Under the pieces are notes generated by a model. It did not search any database and was not told where the DNA came from. It saw only the letters and a program-made list of their open reading frames with translations. Shown here one piece after another: positions 1 through 8,844 of a stretch of DNA of 64,000 nt. Numbering within the stretch: position 1 is the stretch's first letter; every line of letters begins with the position of its first letter. Origin of the DNA: Ornithobacterium rhinotracheale (GTDB lineage Bacteria; Bacteroidota; Bacteroidia; Flavobacteriales; Weeksellaceae); contig NZ_CP094846.1 of NCBI RefSeq assembly GCF_022832975.1, positions 2,121,501-2,185,500 on the forward strand. Reading direction: 5' to 3'. The position numbers and the translations under genes are program-made.

Positions 1-196
1 CTTTAGCTCTTGGCAAATTTTGTTTTCTCATTTCCCAAAAAGCCAAAAGTATATATTCATTTCTAAAATACAAGAAAATCGGAATTGCCGTAAGCAGCGA
101 CACAATCACACCCCATCCATATTCTTCGTTGTAAAACAAATATCCTGCAGCCAAAAACAATAAAACGGCAATCGAAATTTTGATGTTTTTATTCAT
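1..196 (-). CDS. Partial small membrane protein, C-terminus outside window
   Basis: The reading frame opens at an ATG at 196 and runs off the left edge, leaving about 65 N-terminal residues. They form two hydrophobic segments (roughly residues 7-22 and 28-43) with a short acidic turn (YNEEYG) between, followed by a charged stretch ending in QNLPRAK. This looks like a two-helix inner-membrane protein or the membrane anchor of a longer protein. I do not recognise the family. The start is divergent from the downstream esterase gene, and the 114 bp between them would hold both promoters. Confidence 0.6.
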   Translation of the reverse strand, partial: MNKNIKISIAVLLFLAAGYLFYNEEYGWGVIVSLLTAIPIFLYFRNEYILLAFWEMRKQNLPRAK

Positions 197-310
197 AGTA
201 ACAATTTATTTTCTTCGCAAATTTAAAAATCTTTCTTTAGTTTATAAAGTGAAACCGAAAGTTTTATTACTTTAGCCTATCTTTCAATTAAAATATTTAG
301 CTAAAAAATC

Positions 311-967
311 ATGAAACTACACACCGACTTATCTTTACCCTACTTAATTAGAAAATCCTCTAAGCCCAATGCCCCACTTTTACTTCTACTTCATGGCTAC
401 GGCAGCAACGAGGCCGATTTATTCTCCTTTGCGCCCGAATTGCCAGAAGATTTCTGCGTTGTGGCTTTTCGAGCACCTATTGATTTAGGTTTTGGTGGCT
501 ATGCATGGTATGACATCAATTTCACGGATTTAGAAAAATTCAACGATGTAGAACAAGCGAGACAAGCCATTGCATTGATCAAAAAATGTATTTCTGAGCT
601 AATTTCCACCTATGATTTAAATCCAGAAAATATTTGGCTTTGCGGATTTAGCCAAGGTGCAATTTTAAGCAATGCACTCTGTATTCAATCGCCAGAAAAC
701 ATCAAAAATGTAATTATGCTTAGTGGATACTGGGCAAGCGATATTATTGGAAATTTCAGACCAAAAGATTATTCAAAAATCAGATATTTTATCTCTCACG
801 GAACCGAAGATGCCGTAATCCCAATTGAATGGGCAAGAAAAACGCCTGAAAATCTGAATTTACTCGGAATCAAAAATATCTATCACGAATACTTGAGCGG
901 ACATGGAATTGTACCTCAAAATTTCCACGATTTTCTAACCTTTGTAAATACTAATCTTCATCGCTAA
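311..967 (+). CDS. Alpha/beta hydrolase, phospholipase/carboxylesterase family
   Basis: This 218-aa protein has the features of the small cytosolic phospholipase/carboxylesterase (acyl-protein thioesterase-like) family. An HGYG oxyanion-hole motif lies at residues 28-31. The nucleophile elbow GFSQG is at 112-116 (Ser114), the acid is Asp167 in HGTEDAVIP, and the His is His198 in SGHGI, so the triad is complete and in order. There is no signal peptide, so it is expected in the cytoplasm. The substrate cannot be read from sequence; such enzymes hydrolyse short acyl esters or lysophospholipids. It stands alone, 113 bp upstream of kbl on the same strand. Confidence 0.88.
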   Translation: MKLHTDLSLPYLIRKSSKPNAPLLLLLHGYGSNEADLFSFAPELPEDFCVVAFRAPIDLGFGGYAWYDINFTDLEKFNDVEQARQAIALIKKCISELISTYDLNPENIWLCGFSQGAILSNALCIQSPENIKNVIMLSGYWASDIIGNFRPKDYSKIRYFISHGTEDAVIPIEWARKTPENLNLLGIKNIYHEYLSGHGIVPQNFHDFLTFVNTNLHR

Positions 968-1079
968 ACAACTGCAAAATGTAGATTTTACACGGTTTAG
1001 CGTTAAAAATCCGTTCGAGAAAATTGCATTTAATTGTATTTAATTTTTTAACTTTAACACTCATTTCAAAGCTAAAAAA

Positions 1080-2276
1080 ATGTATAACGATCAATTTAAA
1101 AAACATTTGCAAAGTACCCTCAACCAAATCAAGGACGAGGGGTTGTACAAAAAAGAACGCATCATTGCCTCTCAACAAGCGGCAGAAATCACTTTAGAAA
1201 ACGGCTCTAAACTCTTGAATTTCTGTGCAAACAACTATTTGGGTTTATCCAACACCCCAAGAGTGATGAAAGCCTCTCAACAAGCAATAGACTCCCACGG
1301 ATACGGCATGTCTTCAGTAAGATTTATCTGCGGAACTCAAGATATACACAAGCAATTAGAAGATAAGATTTCTAAATTTTTAGGCACAGAAGATACAATT
1401 TTATATGCAGCCTGTTTTGACGCTAATGGTGGTGTTTTCGAACCACTTTTAACAGCTGAAGATGCCATTATTTCTGATGAATTAAACCATGCCTCTATTA
1501 TAGACGGGGTGCGCCTCTGCAAGGCGATGCGCTACCGCTATAAAAATAACAATATGGAGGATTTAGAAGCTCAATTAAAAGCCGCTGATGAGGCTGGTGC
1601 ACGCTTTAAGCTCATTGTAACAGATGGCGTTTTCTCAATGGACGGTATCGTGGCAAATCTGAAAGGGGTGTGCGATTTAGCCGAAAAATATAACGCCCTT
1701 GTAATGGTAGACGATTCTCACGCCACGGGATTCATCGGGAAAACTGGCCGCGGAACGCACGAAGCGAATGGTGTAATGGGGCGTGTAGACATCATCACCT
1801 CCACCCTAGGCAAAGCGCTGGGCGGTGCGCTGGGCGGTTTCACCTCTGGTAAAAAGGAAATCATTGATTTGCTAAGACAGCGCTCCCGACCTTATTTATT
1901 TTCAAACTCGCTAGCCCCTAGCATTGTGGGAGCTGCCATAGAGGTTTTAGATATGCTTACAGAAGACACCTCTCGCCGCGATAAAGTAATGGCTAATGCC
2001 GAATATTTCCGCAACGAAATGAAGGCTAAGGGCTTTGATATTCCTGATGGAGATGCTGCCATTGTGCCTGTGATGCTTTATGATGCTAAACTTTCGCAGG
2101 AAATGGCTGATAAACTTTTGGATGAGGGCATTTATGTCATCGGCTTCTTCTACCCTGTGGTGCCAAAAGGCAAAGCAAGAATCCGTGTTCAGCTCTCTGC
2201 GGGGCACACCAAGGAGCATTTGGACAAAGCCATTGCCGCATTTAAAAAAGTGGGAAAAGAATTAGGAGTAATTTAA
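1080..2276 (+). CDS. kbl: Glycine C-acetyltransferase (2-amino-3-ketobutyrate CoA ligase)
   Basis: The 398-aa length and sequence match the alpha-oxoamine synthase family of PLP enzymes. The internal aldimine lysine is Lys245 in [13 protein letters not shown], the PLP-stacking and phosphate motifs include DDSHATGF (211-218), and NNYLGL (51-56) is the family's N-terminal signature. Kbl condenses glycine and acetyl-CoA, or in the degradative direction cleaves 2-amino-3-ketobutyrate formed from threonine by threonine dehydrogenase. No tdh gene is adjacent. Serine palmitoyltransferase, used by many Bacteroidota for sphingolipids, is a related alternative, but the overall sequence looks like Kbl. 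It ends before a strong shared terminator. Confidence 0.85.
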   Translation: MYNDQFKKHLQSTLNQIKDEGLYKKERIIASQQAAEITLENGSKLLNFCANNYLGLSNTPRVMKASQQAIDSHGYGMSSVRFICGTQDIHKQLEDKISKFLGTEDTILYAACFDANGGVFEPLLTAEDAIISDELNHASIIDGVRLCKAMRYRYKNNNMEDLEAQLKAADEAGARFKLIVTDGVFSMDGIVANLKGVCDLAEKYNALVMVDDSHATGFIGKTGRGTHEANGVMGRVDIITSTLGKALGGALGGFTSGKKEIIDLLRQRSRPYLFSNSLAPSIVGAAIEVLDMLTEDTSRRDKVMANAEYFRNEMKAKGFDIPDGDAAIVPVMLYDAKLSQEMADKLLDEGIYVIGFFYPVVPKGKARIRVQLSAGHTKEHLDKAIAAFKKVGKELGVI

Positions 2277-2315
2277 TTTTTAAAGTTTTTTAGTCCTAAT
2301 TTCTTAAAAACAAAG

Positions 2316-2341
2316 ACGCCGTTTCAACATTGAAACGGCGT
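2316..2341. terminator. Bidirectional rho-independent terminator between kbl and clpP
   Basis: Two perfect 12-nt arms (2316-2327 and 2330-2341) form a GC-containing hairpin. A-tracts on the left and T-tracts on the right serve convergent transcripts on both strands. Confidence 0.85.
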
Positions 2342-2370
2342 TTTTTAATACATATGATAAAAATTTAAGT

Positions 2371-3036
2371 TTAAGCTCTTTTTCGCTCAAGCACTTCATC
2401 GATCATGCCTTTTTCTTTAGCTTCGTAAGAAGTCATCCAGTAATCTCTGTCTGATGCTTTTTCCACCCACTCAAAACTTTGCCCTGAATGGTTTGCGATG
2501 ATTTCGTACAATTCTTTTTTCAATTTAAGCATTTCTCTTAAATTAATCTCCATATCTGCTGCCACACCTTGTGCGCCACCGCTTGGCTGGTGAATCATCA
2601 CACGCGCATGTTTCAAAGCTGAACGCTTTCCTTTTTCGCCTGCGCACATCAACACCGCTCCCATCGAAGCTGCCATACCAGTACAGATTGTCGCTACATC
2701 GGGCTTAATGATTTGCATGGTGTCGTAAATTCCAAGTCCTGCATACACGCTACCCCCAGGAGAGTTGATGTACATTTGGATATCCTTGCTCGCATCTACC
2801 GACTCCAAGAACAATAGCTGCGCGGTGATGATGTTTGCCACTTGGTCATCGATTCCTGTTCCTAGGAACAAAATTCTATCCATCATCAAACGAGAGAAAA
2901 CATCCATTTGCGCTACATTCAATTTGCGCTCTTCTATAATGTATGGCGTAAGGCTGTTCTCGAAATCATGAAGTGTTTGGCTACTGATCCCTTGCCCTTT
3001 GACTGCGTATTTTTTAAATTCTTTTCCGAAATCCAT
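2371..3036 (-). CDS. clpP: ATP-dependent Clp protease proteolytic subunit
   Basis: At 221 aa this is a standard ClpP serine protease. The catalytic triad is visible: Ser124 in GMAASMGAVLM, His149 in MIHQPSGG and Asp198 in DRDYWM, with the same spacings as the E. coli enzyme (25 and 49 residues). ClpP forms a barrel of two heptamers in the cytoplasm and degrades proteins fed to it by ClpX or ClpA/C. No clpX or tig gene lies next to it here, so the chaperone partner must be elsewhere. A TAATTTTG -7 box on the minus strand at 3093-3100 gives a leader of about 50 nt. Confidence 0.96.
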   Translation of the reverse strand: MDFGKEFKKYAVKGQGISSQTLHDFENSLTPYIIEERKLNVAQMDVFSRLMMDRILFLGTGIDDQVANIITAQLLFLESVDASKDIQMYINSPGGSVYAGLGIYDTMQIIKPDVATICTGMAASMGAVLMCAGEKGKRSALKHARVMIHQPSGGAQGVAADMEINLREMLKLKKELYEIIANHSGQSFEWVEKASDRDYWMTSYEAKEKGMIDEVLERKRA

Positions 3037-3139
3037 TATTTCTTTAGTTTTTAATATTTATAAAATTGTAATTAGCATATTTAATACCAATACAAAATTA
3101 ATGTTATTTTGTCAGTTAAAAAAATAGGATTTTTTTGGA

Positions 3140-5608
3140 TTAAAATTTAAAAGTCAGTTTTGCGGCAAAGTTTCTCGGATCAATTCGATTGATATACACA
3201 TTTCGGTATGCGTTGTATCCAATTTCATCCAAAATATTATTGGCAAAAAACTGAATTCCAAATTTTGGCGTATTATACGCAATTTGTGCATTTATTGTAG
3301 TGTATGCTTTGTTATGCCAAGGTTTAGCTTTTACATCGATTCCATGAATTTGCATACCTTTTCGGGTATAATCGTTATATGGTCTATCGCCTAAATAGTA
3401 AACACCTGCCCCCACCGACAAACCATTGAGCACTCCTTGATTAAAGGTATAGTTTGTCCAGAAATTAGCCACATTGTGCGGCGTATTGTTTGGCGCACTT
3501 CCGTTCACAAATCGCGTACTGTTTTTATACTGTGCATCTAGATAAGAGTAGCCTCCCATGATTTCTAAATTCGGTAAAATACGACCAATTAACTCCAGCT
3601 CGATTCCTTGTCTTGTATCGTCGCCACCTTTAAAGTAATAGGGCTCAAATTGCCAAACTCCGTTAGAATCCATGGTCACCTCTTGCATAATCATATTTTT
3701 GTTCTGAACATTAAAATAGGTAGCATTAAATCTTAATCTTTTATTGAACCATTCGGTTTTCAATCCGGCTTCCCATTGGGTAGCTACGGAATTCCCTAGC
3801 TCTTTTCCATTTTTGTCTAAACGCGCTGAATTTCTTGGATCTGAAATATTTGTATACGAAGCAAAAACCCCTATGTTTTTAATCGGATTTGCCAAAATTC
3901 CAAAAATTGGATTGATGGTATTTCCTTCCACTAAATTACCCTTCACCTTATCATGCGAAGTATAGTGAGAGTAGCGAGAGCCCATAAACACACGCAGATA
4001 ATCTTCCACCTGCATTACATATTGTGCCATTCCGCCCAATTCTTTGGCATAAGTTTCGCCTTTTCCGCTTTCTGCAAAGGCAGGAATACCATTTGGCAAA
4101 CTATTAGAAATAACATTATCATTCACATTGATTTTATCGATCACCACACTATTGAACGCTGTAGTTTCCACTTGGCTTTCTTTAAAATCAAAGCCCACTT
4201 GGAACAAATGCTTCACAATTCCAGTTTGGAAATTTTGCCCCACCAAATCCAATTGAAATACTTTATTATCGTCAATTCTTGGCGATTTGGTCAAAGCTCT
4301 CGTTACTTCGTAAGGGCTACCTTTAATTTCCTTGGTTTTCTTGTCCAAATTTTGTTTCAAGCTGATTCCCACACCATTTAAATCTAAATGCGATGCAAAA
4401 TATCCCGCGCGCAAGTACAAGTGCTTGTTTAAATCATATTTTGCTCTAGCACTATAAGTCAAGTTTTTGGTTAAAGATTCGTTGTCTTTAAATCCTAAGA
4501 ATTTGCTTTTTGGCAAGTCTAAAATTTCGTTTTTGGTATTATCTTTTGATAAATTGATGGTTCCAGGATCTGGTGTTCTTTTATCGTCGAGATAATCCAT
4601 TTCCAGCGTTACTTCTAATGATTTTGTAGGTTTCCATTTCAATGATGGATTAAAATAATATTTATTAAAAGTGTTTTCATCTCGGTACCCATCGCTATGT
4701 TCATACGCACCATTTAGCCTAAATGCCAAAGTATTATTTTTATCTAAAACACGGTTTATGTCCAGCGTTGGGCGAATCGTATTGAAACTTCCATAACGCA
4801 AAGATACTTCGCCAAAATTCTTAAATTTCGGTGTTTTTGTTACTAAATTCACTACACCACCGGCAGAGCCTAAATCTAGCCCAAACCCTTGTGTTACAGC
4901 AGTAGCTCCTTTCAAAACTTGCACACTTTCCACACCTTCCATATCGGTTATAATTCCTTGCCCTCTAAAATCTGAATGTACGCGTACGCCATTTTTCAAA
5001 ACAGGAATTCCGCGGAATCCACGCGAACCTAAACTTTCTCTTTGGTTTCCAAAAGTAGCATATGTATATACACCAGGGGCATTTCGTGTAGCATCGGCTA
5101 TATTCAGAATCCCTTGCCTATCAATTACTTGTTCTGAAATAGTGGTAATTGTCTGAATATTCTCTTGCGGACTAAGCGGTAATCTAGTAATTTCGTCTAA
5201 CTTCTCTGGTTGCTTGTGCCTATCGCCAAAAAGTTCCACGCCTTGCAAGGCAATAGTTTTATCTACCAACAAATCAAGCTGTTTCACTTCATTTGGACGA
5301 AGATTTATTTCATATTTTTCACTTTTTTGATTGTAGAGAAAAATCACCCACTGCCCCGCTGAAAGTCGCAATTTATAATTTCCTTTGTCATTGGTTTTAA
5401 CTAATATTTCTTCTCTACCAAAATCACTTTTAGCACGGACAACGGCTCCCCCTACATGCTCCCCTTGCGCATTACGCACAGTACCTGTAACGATGCATTC
5501 GCCCTCTACTTGCCTGTGATGTTGTATCTTTCCTTTGTGATGCTGTGCCTGCATTGCGCTCATCCCCATAAGCGCAAAAAATAGGCATGTAATCTTCATG
5601 TGTTTCAT
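3140..5608 (-). CDS. TonB-dependent siderophore-type receptor
   Basis: This 822-aa outer-membrane receptor has a signal peptide (LFFALMGMSAMQAQ) and a carboxypeptidase-regulatory-like beta-sandwich (about residues 38-115). A plug domain carries the typical GFRGIPVLKNGVR and VQVLKGATAVTQGFG motifs, and a 22-strand-type barrel ends in an aromatic C-terminal strand (LTFKF). The sequence resembles ferric-siderophore receptors. It is the second gene of a two-gene operon behind the PepSY protein, with a 28-bp gap. That pairing (receptor plus PepSY membrane protein) is typical of ferric-siderophore uptake and intracellular release. The exact siderophore cannot be told. Confidence 0.9.
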   Translation of the reverse strand: MKHMKITCLFFALMGMSAMQAQHHKGKIQHHRQVEGECIVTGTVRNAQGEHVGGAVVRAKSDFGREEILVKTNDKGNYKLRLSAGQWVIFLYNQKSEKYEINLRPNEVKQLDLLVDKTIALQGVELFGDRHKQPEKLDEITRLPLSPQENIQTITTISEQVIDRQGILNIADATRNAPGVYTYATFGNQRESLGSRGFRGIPVLKNGVRVHSDFRGQGIITDMEGVESVQVLKGATAVTQGFGLDLGSAGGVVNLVTKTPKFKNFGEVSLRYGSFNTIRPTLDINRVLDKNNTLAFRLNGAYEHSDGYRDENTFNKYYFNPSLKWKPTKSLEVTLEMDYLDDKRTPDPGTINLSKDNTKNEILDLPKSKFLGFKDNESLTKNLTYSARAKYDLNKHLYLRAGYFASHLDLNGVGISLKQNLDKKTKEIKGSPYEVTRALTKSPRIDDNKVFQLDLVGQNFQTGIVKHLFQVGFDFKESQVETTAFNSVVIDKINVNDNVISNSLPNGIPAFAESGKGETYAKELGGMAQYVMQVEDYLRVFMGSRYSHYTSHDKVKGNLVEGNTINPIFGILANPIKNIGVFASYTNISDPRNSARLDKNGKELGNSVATQWEAGLKTEWFNKRLRFNATYFNVQNKNMIMQEVTMDSNGVWQFEPYYFKGGDDTRQGIELELIGRILPNLEIMGGYSYLDAQYKNSTRFVNGSAPNNTPHNVANFWTNYTFNQGVLNGLSVGAGVYYLGDRPYNDYTRKGMQIHGIDVKAKPWHNKAYTTINAQIAYNTPKFGIQFFANNILDEIGYNAYRNVYINRIDPRNFAAKLTFKF

Positions 5609-5636
5609 AAAATATTTATTTTGTAGTGTTTAAATT

Positions 5637-6752
5637 TTATCGTAATTTTTTTCCTTTGTTCCACCAGATTAAAAACCCTGTGATAGGTAATAATGCTCCA
5701 ATTAAAGAAAACAACAGAAAAAGGATTTTATTGAAAGTGCCATACAATTTACCCATGTGCAAATCGTGCACGGATTTAGCCAAAAACGCATTAAATGCTA
5801 AATCTTTGATTAATTGTTGTTCCAATACTTTGCCCGTTTTAGGCGAGAAATAATAAGTATCGGGTAAACTGATAGCCGCAAAACCATTTTTATACGCATT
5901 TACCGATAAGGCTTTATTTTCAAGATTAAAGTCCGAAAAACGCAAAATATCATACTCATATAAAAGATGCTGATTGACTTTTTCTACTGATTGGCTTAAG
6001 GTTAAATTTTCGCCCTGCTCAGGTACTTGAATTTCTGTTTTTTCACGATTAAAGATTTCTGCCCCAATGACAAAACTCGACGCATCTTTCCACCAAGTGA
6101 ACGACCAACATAGCCCCGTAACCCCCATTACGAAAAGAAACACCAACGAATACAGCCCAAAACTATTGTGAAAATCGTGATTAATCCTTTTCCAATTGGC
6201 TTTCCATTTGATTTTAAAACCATTTTTATAATGTCTTAAATTTCTTGGAAACCACACCACCATTCCCGTCATGAGCCCCAAAACAAAAAGTAAAGTTGCA
6301 ACCCCCATAATCGGGCGACCAGCATCCATCGGCATAAGTAGCCAACGGTGTAATTTGAAATTAAACATAAAAAAATCATTTCCCACTAGCTCTTTGCCAT
6401 TGCCTAAAATCTCGGCTGTGTATGGATTAACAAACACGCTTTCAGGGCGGCCTTTTGGCTGTTTTTTATCTTTTAGCATAAAAGTAAAAGGCGCATTTGC
6501 TTGCTTATTTAGCTCAAAAGAAACCACTTTTTTTTGGGTTTTTGTTTCAATTTTTTGGATTAATTGTTCGATTTTCTGTTTTTCTCTTGATGCTTGAATT
6601 TTGAAAACCGAAGGATTCATCGCCTTGGTTAAATCATCTCTGAACACCAAAATACTTCCCGTAAAACAAAGTATAAAAATGAAAACTCCACCAATCAATC
6701 CTGCCCAGAGGTGGATAATCCTAAACCATTCTCTTACTTTTCTCCAATTCAT
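5637..6752 (-). CDS. PepSY-domain iron-uptake-associated inner-membrane protein
   Basis: This is a PepSY-associated membrane protein of about 371 aa with an N-terminal helix (HLWAGLIGGVFIFILCFTGSILVF), a periplasmic PepSY-like region, two central helices and a C-terminal helix (LLFSLIGALLPITGFLIWW). Conserved His residues near the helices (IHLWAG, KLHRWL, HDFHN, SVHDLHMG) suggest heme or metal electron transfer, as proposed for ferric-siderophore reductases of this fold. An upstream ATG at 6773 exists, but the -7 promoter box (6776-6783) would put transcription start just inside it. I therefore prefer the ATG at 6752. It is the first gene of the operon with the TonB receptor. Confidence 0.85.
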   Translation of the reverse strand: MNWRKVREWFRIIHLWAGLIGGVFIFILCFTGSILVFRDDLTKAMNPSVFKIQASREKQKIEQLIQKIETKTQKKVVSFELNKQANAPFTFMLKDKKQPKGRPESVFVNPYTAEILGNGKELVGNDFFMFNFKLHRWLLMPMDAGRPIMGVATLLFVLGLMTGMVVWFPRNLRHYKNGFKIKWKANWKRINHDFHNSFGLYSLVFLFVMGVTGLCWSFTWWKDASSFVIGAEIFNREKTEIQVPEQGENLTLSQSVEKVNQHLLYEYDILRFSDFNLENKALSVNAYKNGFAAISLPDTYYFSPKTGKVLEQQLIKDLAFNAFLAKSVHDLHMGKLYGTFNKILFLLFSLIGALLPITGFLIWWNKGKKLR

Positions 6753-6775
6753 ATCTCTTTTTTTTTGTTGCATGG

Positions 6776-6783
6776 CAAATATA
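6776..6783 (-). promoter_or_regulatory. -7 promoter element (TATATTTG) of the PepSY/receptor operon
   Basis: On the minus strand this reads TATATTTG, matching the Bacteroidota -7 consensus TAnnTTTG. It predicts transcription start near 6770, about 18 nt before the chosen start codon at 6752. Confidence 0.6.
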
Positions 6784-6790
6784 ATATTTA

Positions 6791-6819
6791 TTTTTATTTA
6801 GAATAAAACTAAATAAAAA
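6791..6819. promoter_or_regulatory. Fur-like palindromic operator
   Basis: Two perfect 11-nt arms (6791-6801, 6809-6819) surround a 7-nt centre; the core is TATTTAG-N7-CTAAATA. The palindrome sits 8-36 bp upstream of the -7 box of the PepSY/TonB-receptor operon, so it covers that promoter's -33 region. The arms resemble iron-regulator (Fur-type) sites. The link to iron is inferred from the genes it precedes. Confidence 0.55.
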
Positions 6820-6893
6820 ATATTTTAAATTTATTTTCTATGAATTTGAATTAAAAAATACGATAAGATTGATTGTAAATCTTGTGTAACAAG

Positions 6894-6901
6894 TATCTTT
6901 G
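6894..6901 (+). promoter_or_regulatory. -7 promoter element, leaderless TrmH-like gene
   Basis: TATCTTTG lies 5 nt before the ATG at 6907, and a TTG at 6873-6875 is 18 nt upstream of it, matching the -33/-7 spacing of Bacteroidota promoters. Transcription is predicted to begin at or beside the start codon. Confidence 0.65.
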
Positions 6902-6906
6902 CACCC

Positions 6907-7434
6907 ATGAGAAAACTACGAGTAGATGAGCTAAACCGACTTAGCGTAGAAGATTTTGAGCATGCGCCCAAGATTCCGCTAGTGGTGGTTTTAGACAACA
7001 TAAGAAGTATGCACAATGTGGGCGCTGTTTTCAGAACGGGCGATGCTTTTGTGATTGAAAAACTGGTGCTTTGTGGCATTACGGCGACGCCGCCCAATAA
7101 GGAGATTCGCAAAACTGCCATCGGTGCCACCGAAAGTGTGACTTGGGAATACGAGAAAGAAACCATAGATGCCGTGCAAAAATTAAAAGATGAAGGCTAC
7201 AAAATTGTGTGCGTAGAGCAAGTGGAATCTAGCACAGATTTCACGGATTTTGTCCCAGAAAAAGGCGAAAAATACGCGTTAATTCTCGGAAACGAAGTTT
7301 CTGGTGTGCAACAATCGGTGGTGGACTTGAGCGACATTTGTTTAGAAATTCCACAATCGGGTACTAAGCATTCGCTGAATGTGAGTGTGTGCGCGGGTAT
7401 TGTGATGTGGCAATTCTATAAATATTTGAAATAA
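6907..7434 (+). CDS. TrmH/SpoU-family RNA methyltransferase
   Basis: This 175-aa SPOUT-class enzyme transfers methyl groups from S-adenosylmethionine to a ribose 2'-OH in tRNA or rRNA. The three family motifs are present: IRSMHNVGAVFRT (about 33-45), LGNEVSGV (about 126-133) and the knot motif IPQSGTKHSLNVSVCAG (about 146-162), which forms the cofactor pocket. It lacks the extra N-terminal RNA-binding domain of RlmB and is close to the TrmL/TrmH minimal size. The target nucleotide cannot be decided. The start is fixed by the TATCTTTG box ending 5 nt upstream. Confidence 0.88.
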   Translation: MRKLRVDELNRLSVEDFEHAPKIPLVVVLDNIRSMHNVGAVFRTGDAFVIEKLVLCGITATPPNKEIRKTAIGATESVTWEYEKETIDAVQKLKDEGYKIVCVEQVESSTDFTDFVPEKGEKYALILGNEVSGVQQSVVDLSDICLEIPQSGTKHSLNVSVCAGIVMWQFYKYLK

Positions 7435-7470
7435 AAAAATCGATTTTTAAGCATTTTTTTTAAAAGAAAA

Positions 7471-7498
7471 AAGCCTTTATCTTTTGGGATAAAGGCTT
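7471..7498. terminator. Terminator between TrmH-like gene and ychF
   Basis: Perfect 11-bp arms (7471-7481 and 7488-7498) with a 6-nt loop and A/T tracts on both sides; it lies between convergent genes and probably works for both. Confidence 0.8.
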
Positions 7499-7525
7499 AA
7501 AAATTTATAATTTGCTATATTTTTT

Positions 7526-8617
7526 TTAGACATTAAATCTAAAGTGCATCACATCGCCGTCTTGCACCACATATTCTTTTCCTTCGATGCTTAATTTTCC
7601 TGCTTCACGGCATTTAGATTCTGAGCCATATTTTTCGTAATCTTCAAAATGAATTACCTCGGCACGAATAAATCCTTTCTCAAAATCTGAGTGAATCACC
7701 CCCGCAGCTTGTGGTGCTGTATCTCCTTTGTGAATAGTCCATGCACGCACTTCTTTTACCCCCGCAGTAAAATAAGTTTGAAGTTTTAATAAATCATACG
7801 CCGCACGAATCAATCGATTGACACCTGGCTCTTCTAAGCCCAATTCGTCTAAGAATAATTGTCGCTCTTCGTAAGTTTCAAGCTCCATGATATCGGCTTC
7901 GATTTGTGCCGCAAGCATGATAACGAGGGCATCTTCTTTGGCTGCAAATTCTTTTACTTTTTCTACATACTCGTTGCCTTGTTTCACAGCGGCTTCGTCC
8001 ACATTACACACATACAAAACGGGTTTAGCCGTTAATAAATGTAACTCATCAAAAACAGGTTGCTCTGCATCGCTCCACTCAAGCTGGCGAGTATTCTTTC
8101 CTTCTTCTAAACAAGCGTAGCATTTCTCCAAAACTTCTTTTACAAGTGTAGCTTCTTTGTCTCCAGTTCTAGCTGCTTTTTTTGCTTTTTCTAGTCTTTT
8201 CTCAATGGTTTCTAGGTCCTTTAATTGTAATTCTAAATCAATGATTTCTTTATCACGAATCGGATCGACACTTCCCTCCACATGGGTGATGTTTCCATTA
8301 TCAAAACAACGCAAAACATGGATTATGGCTTGGCATTCTCTAATATTTGCCAAAAACTGGTTTCCCAATCCTTCTCCTTTGCTCGCACCTTTTACCAAAC
8401 CTGCAATGTCCACAATTTCTACCACGGCAGGCTGCACGCGTTGCGGATTCACTAATTGCTCAAGCACTGCAAGTCTTGGGTCTGGCACTTGCACTGTTCC
8501 CAAATTGGGCTCGATGGTACAAAACGGATAGTTGGCTGATTGTGCCTTGGCACTTGATAAGCTATTAAATAAAGTTGATTTCCCAACATTGGGCAAACCT
8601 ACAATTCCACATTTCAT
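7526..8617 (-). CDS. ychF: Redox-regulated ATPase YchF
   Basis: This 363-aa protein of the Obg-related P-loop family starts with the G1 motif GLPNVGKST and has DIAGLVKGASKGEGLGNQF as its G3 region. G4 reads NVDE in place of NKxD, the feature that makes YchF prefer ATP over GTP. A coiled-coil insertion (about 130-170) and the C-terminal TGS domain follow. It is a cytoplasmic ribosome-associated ATPase linked to translation and oxidative-stress responses. It is monocistronic, with a minus-strand TATATTTG at 8647-8654 as probable promoter. Confidence 0.96.
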   Translation of the reverse strand: MKCGIVGLPNVGKSTLFNSLSSAKAQSANYPFCTIEPNLGTVQVPDPRLAVLEQLVNPQRVQPAVVEIVDIAGLVKGASKGEGLGNQFLANIRECQAIIHVLRCFDNGNITHVEGSVDPIRDKEIIDLELQLKDLETIEKRLEKAKKAARTGDKEATLVKEVLEKCYACLEEGKNTRQLEWSDAEQPVFDELHLLTAKPVLYVCNVDEAAVKQGNEYVEKVKEFAAKEDALVIMLAAQIEADIMELETYEERQLFLDELGLEEPGVNRLIRAAYDLLKLQTYFTAGVKEVRAWTIHKGDTAPQAAGVIHSDFEKGFIRAEVIHFEDYEKYGSESKCREAGKLSIEGKEYVVQDGDVMHFRFNV

Positions 8618-8844
8618 ATGTTGTAAGACTTAAAAATTTGAAAGGCAAATATACGATTTTGTAGCAAATAGTAAGTAGCATTATGCTTGCGAATCATAGG
8701 AAACCCTGGTTATGAGGAAAAATGTCTTAAATATTATTTTTTTTATAGCTTAAAATATGTTATAATTTTCTCAAATATTGCCATCCCCTTTTAGAATCAT
8801 GTGAAATAATCTATATTGCACCCTTAAATGATTGAATTTTAAAT

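Noticed and set aside
3953-4381. Plus-strand frame of 142 codons inside the TonB receptor
   Set aside because: Antisense shadow of conserved barrel sequence; no promoter box or family features.
6773-6775. ATG at 6773 as start of the PepSY protein
   Set aside because: The -7 box at 6776-6783 would place transcription start downstream of this ATG.
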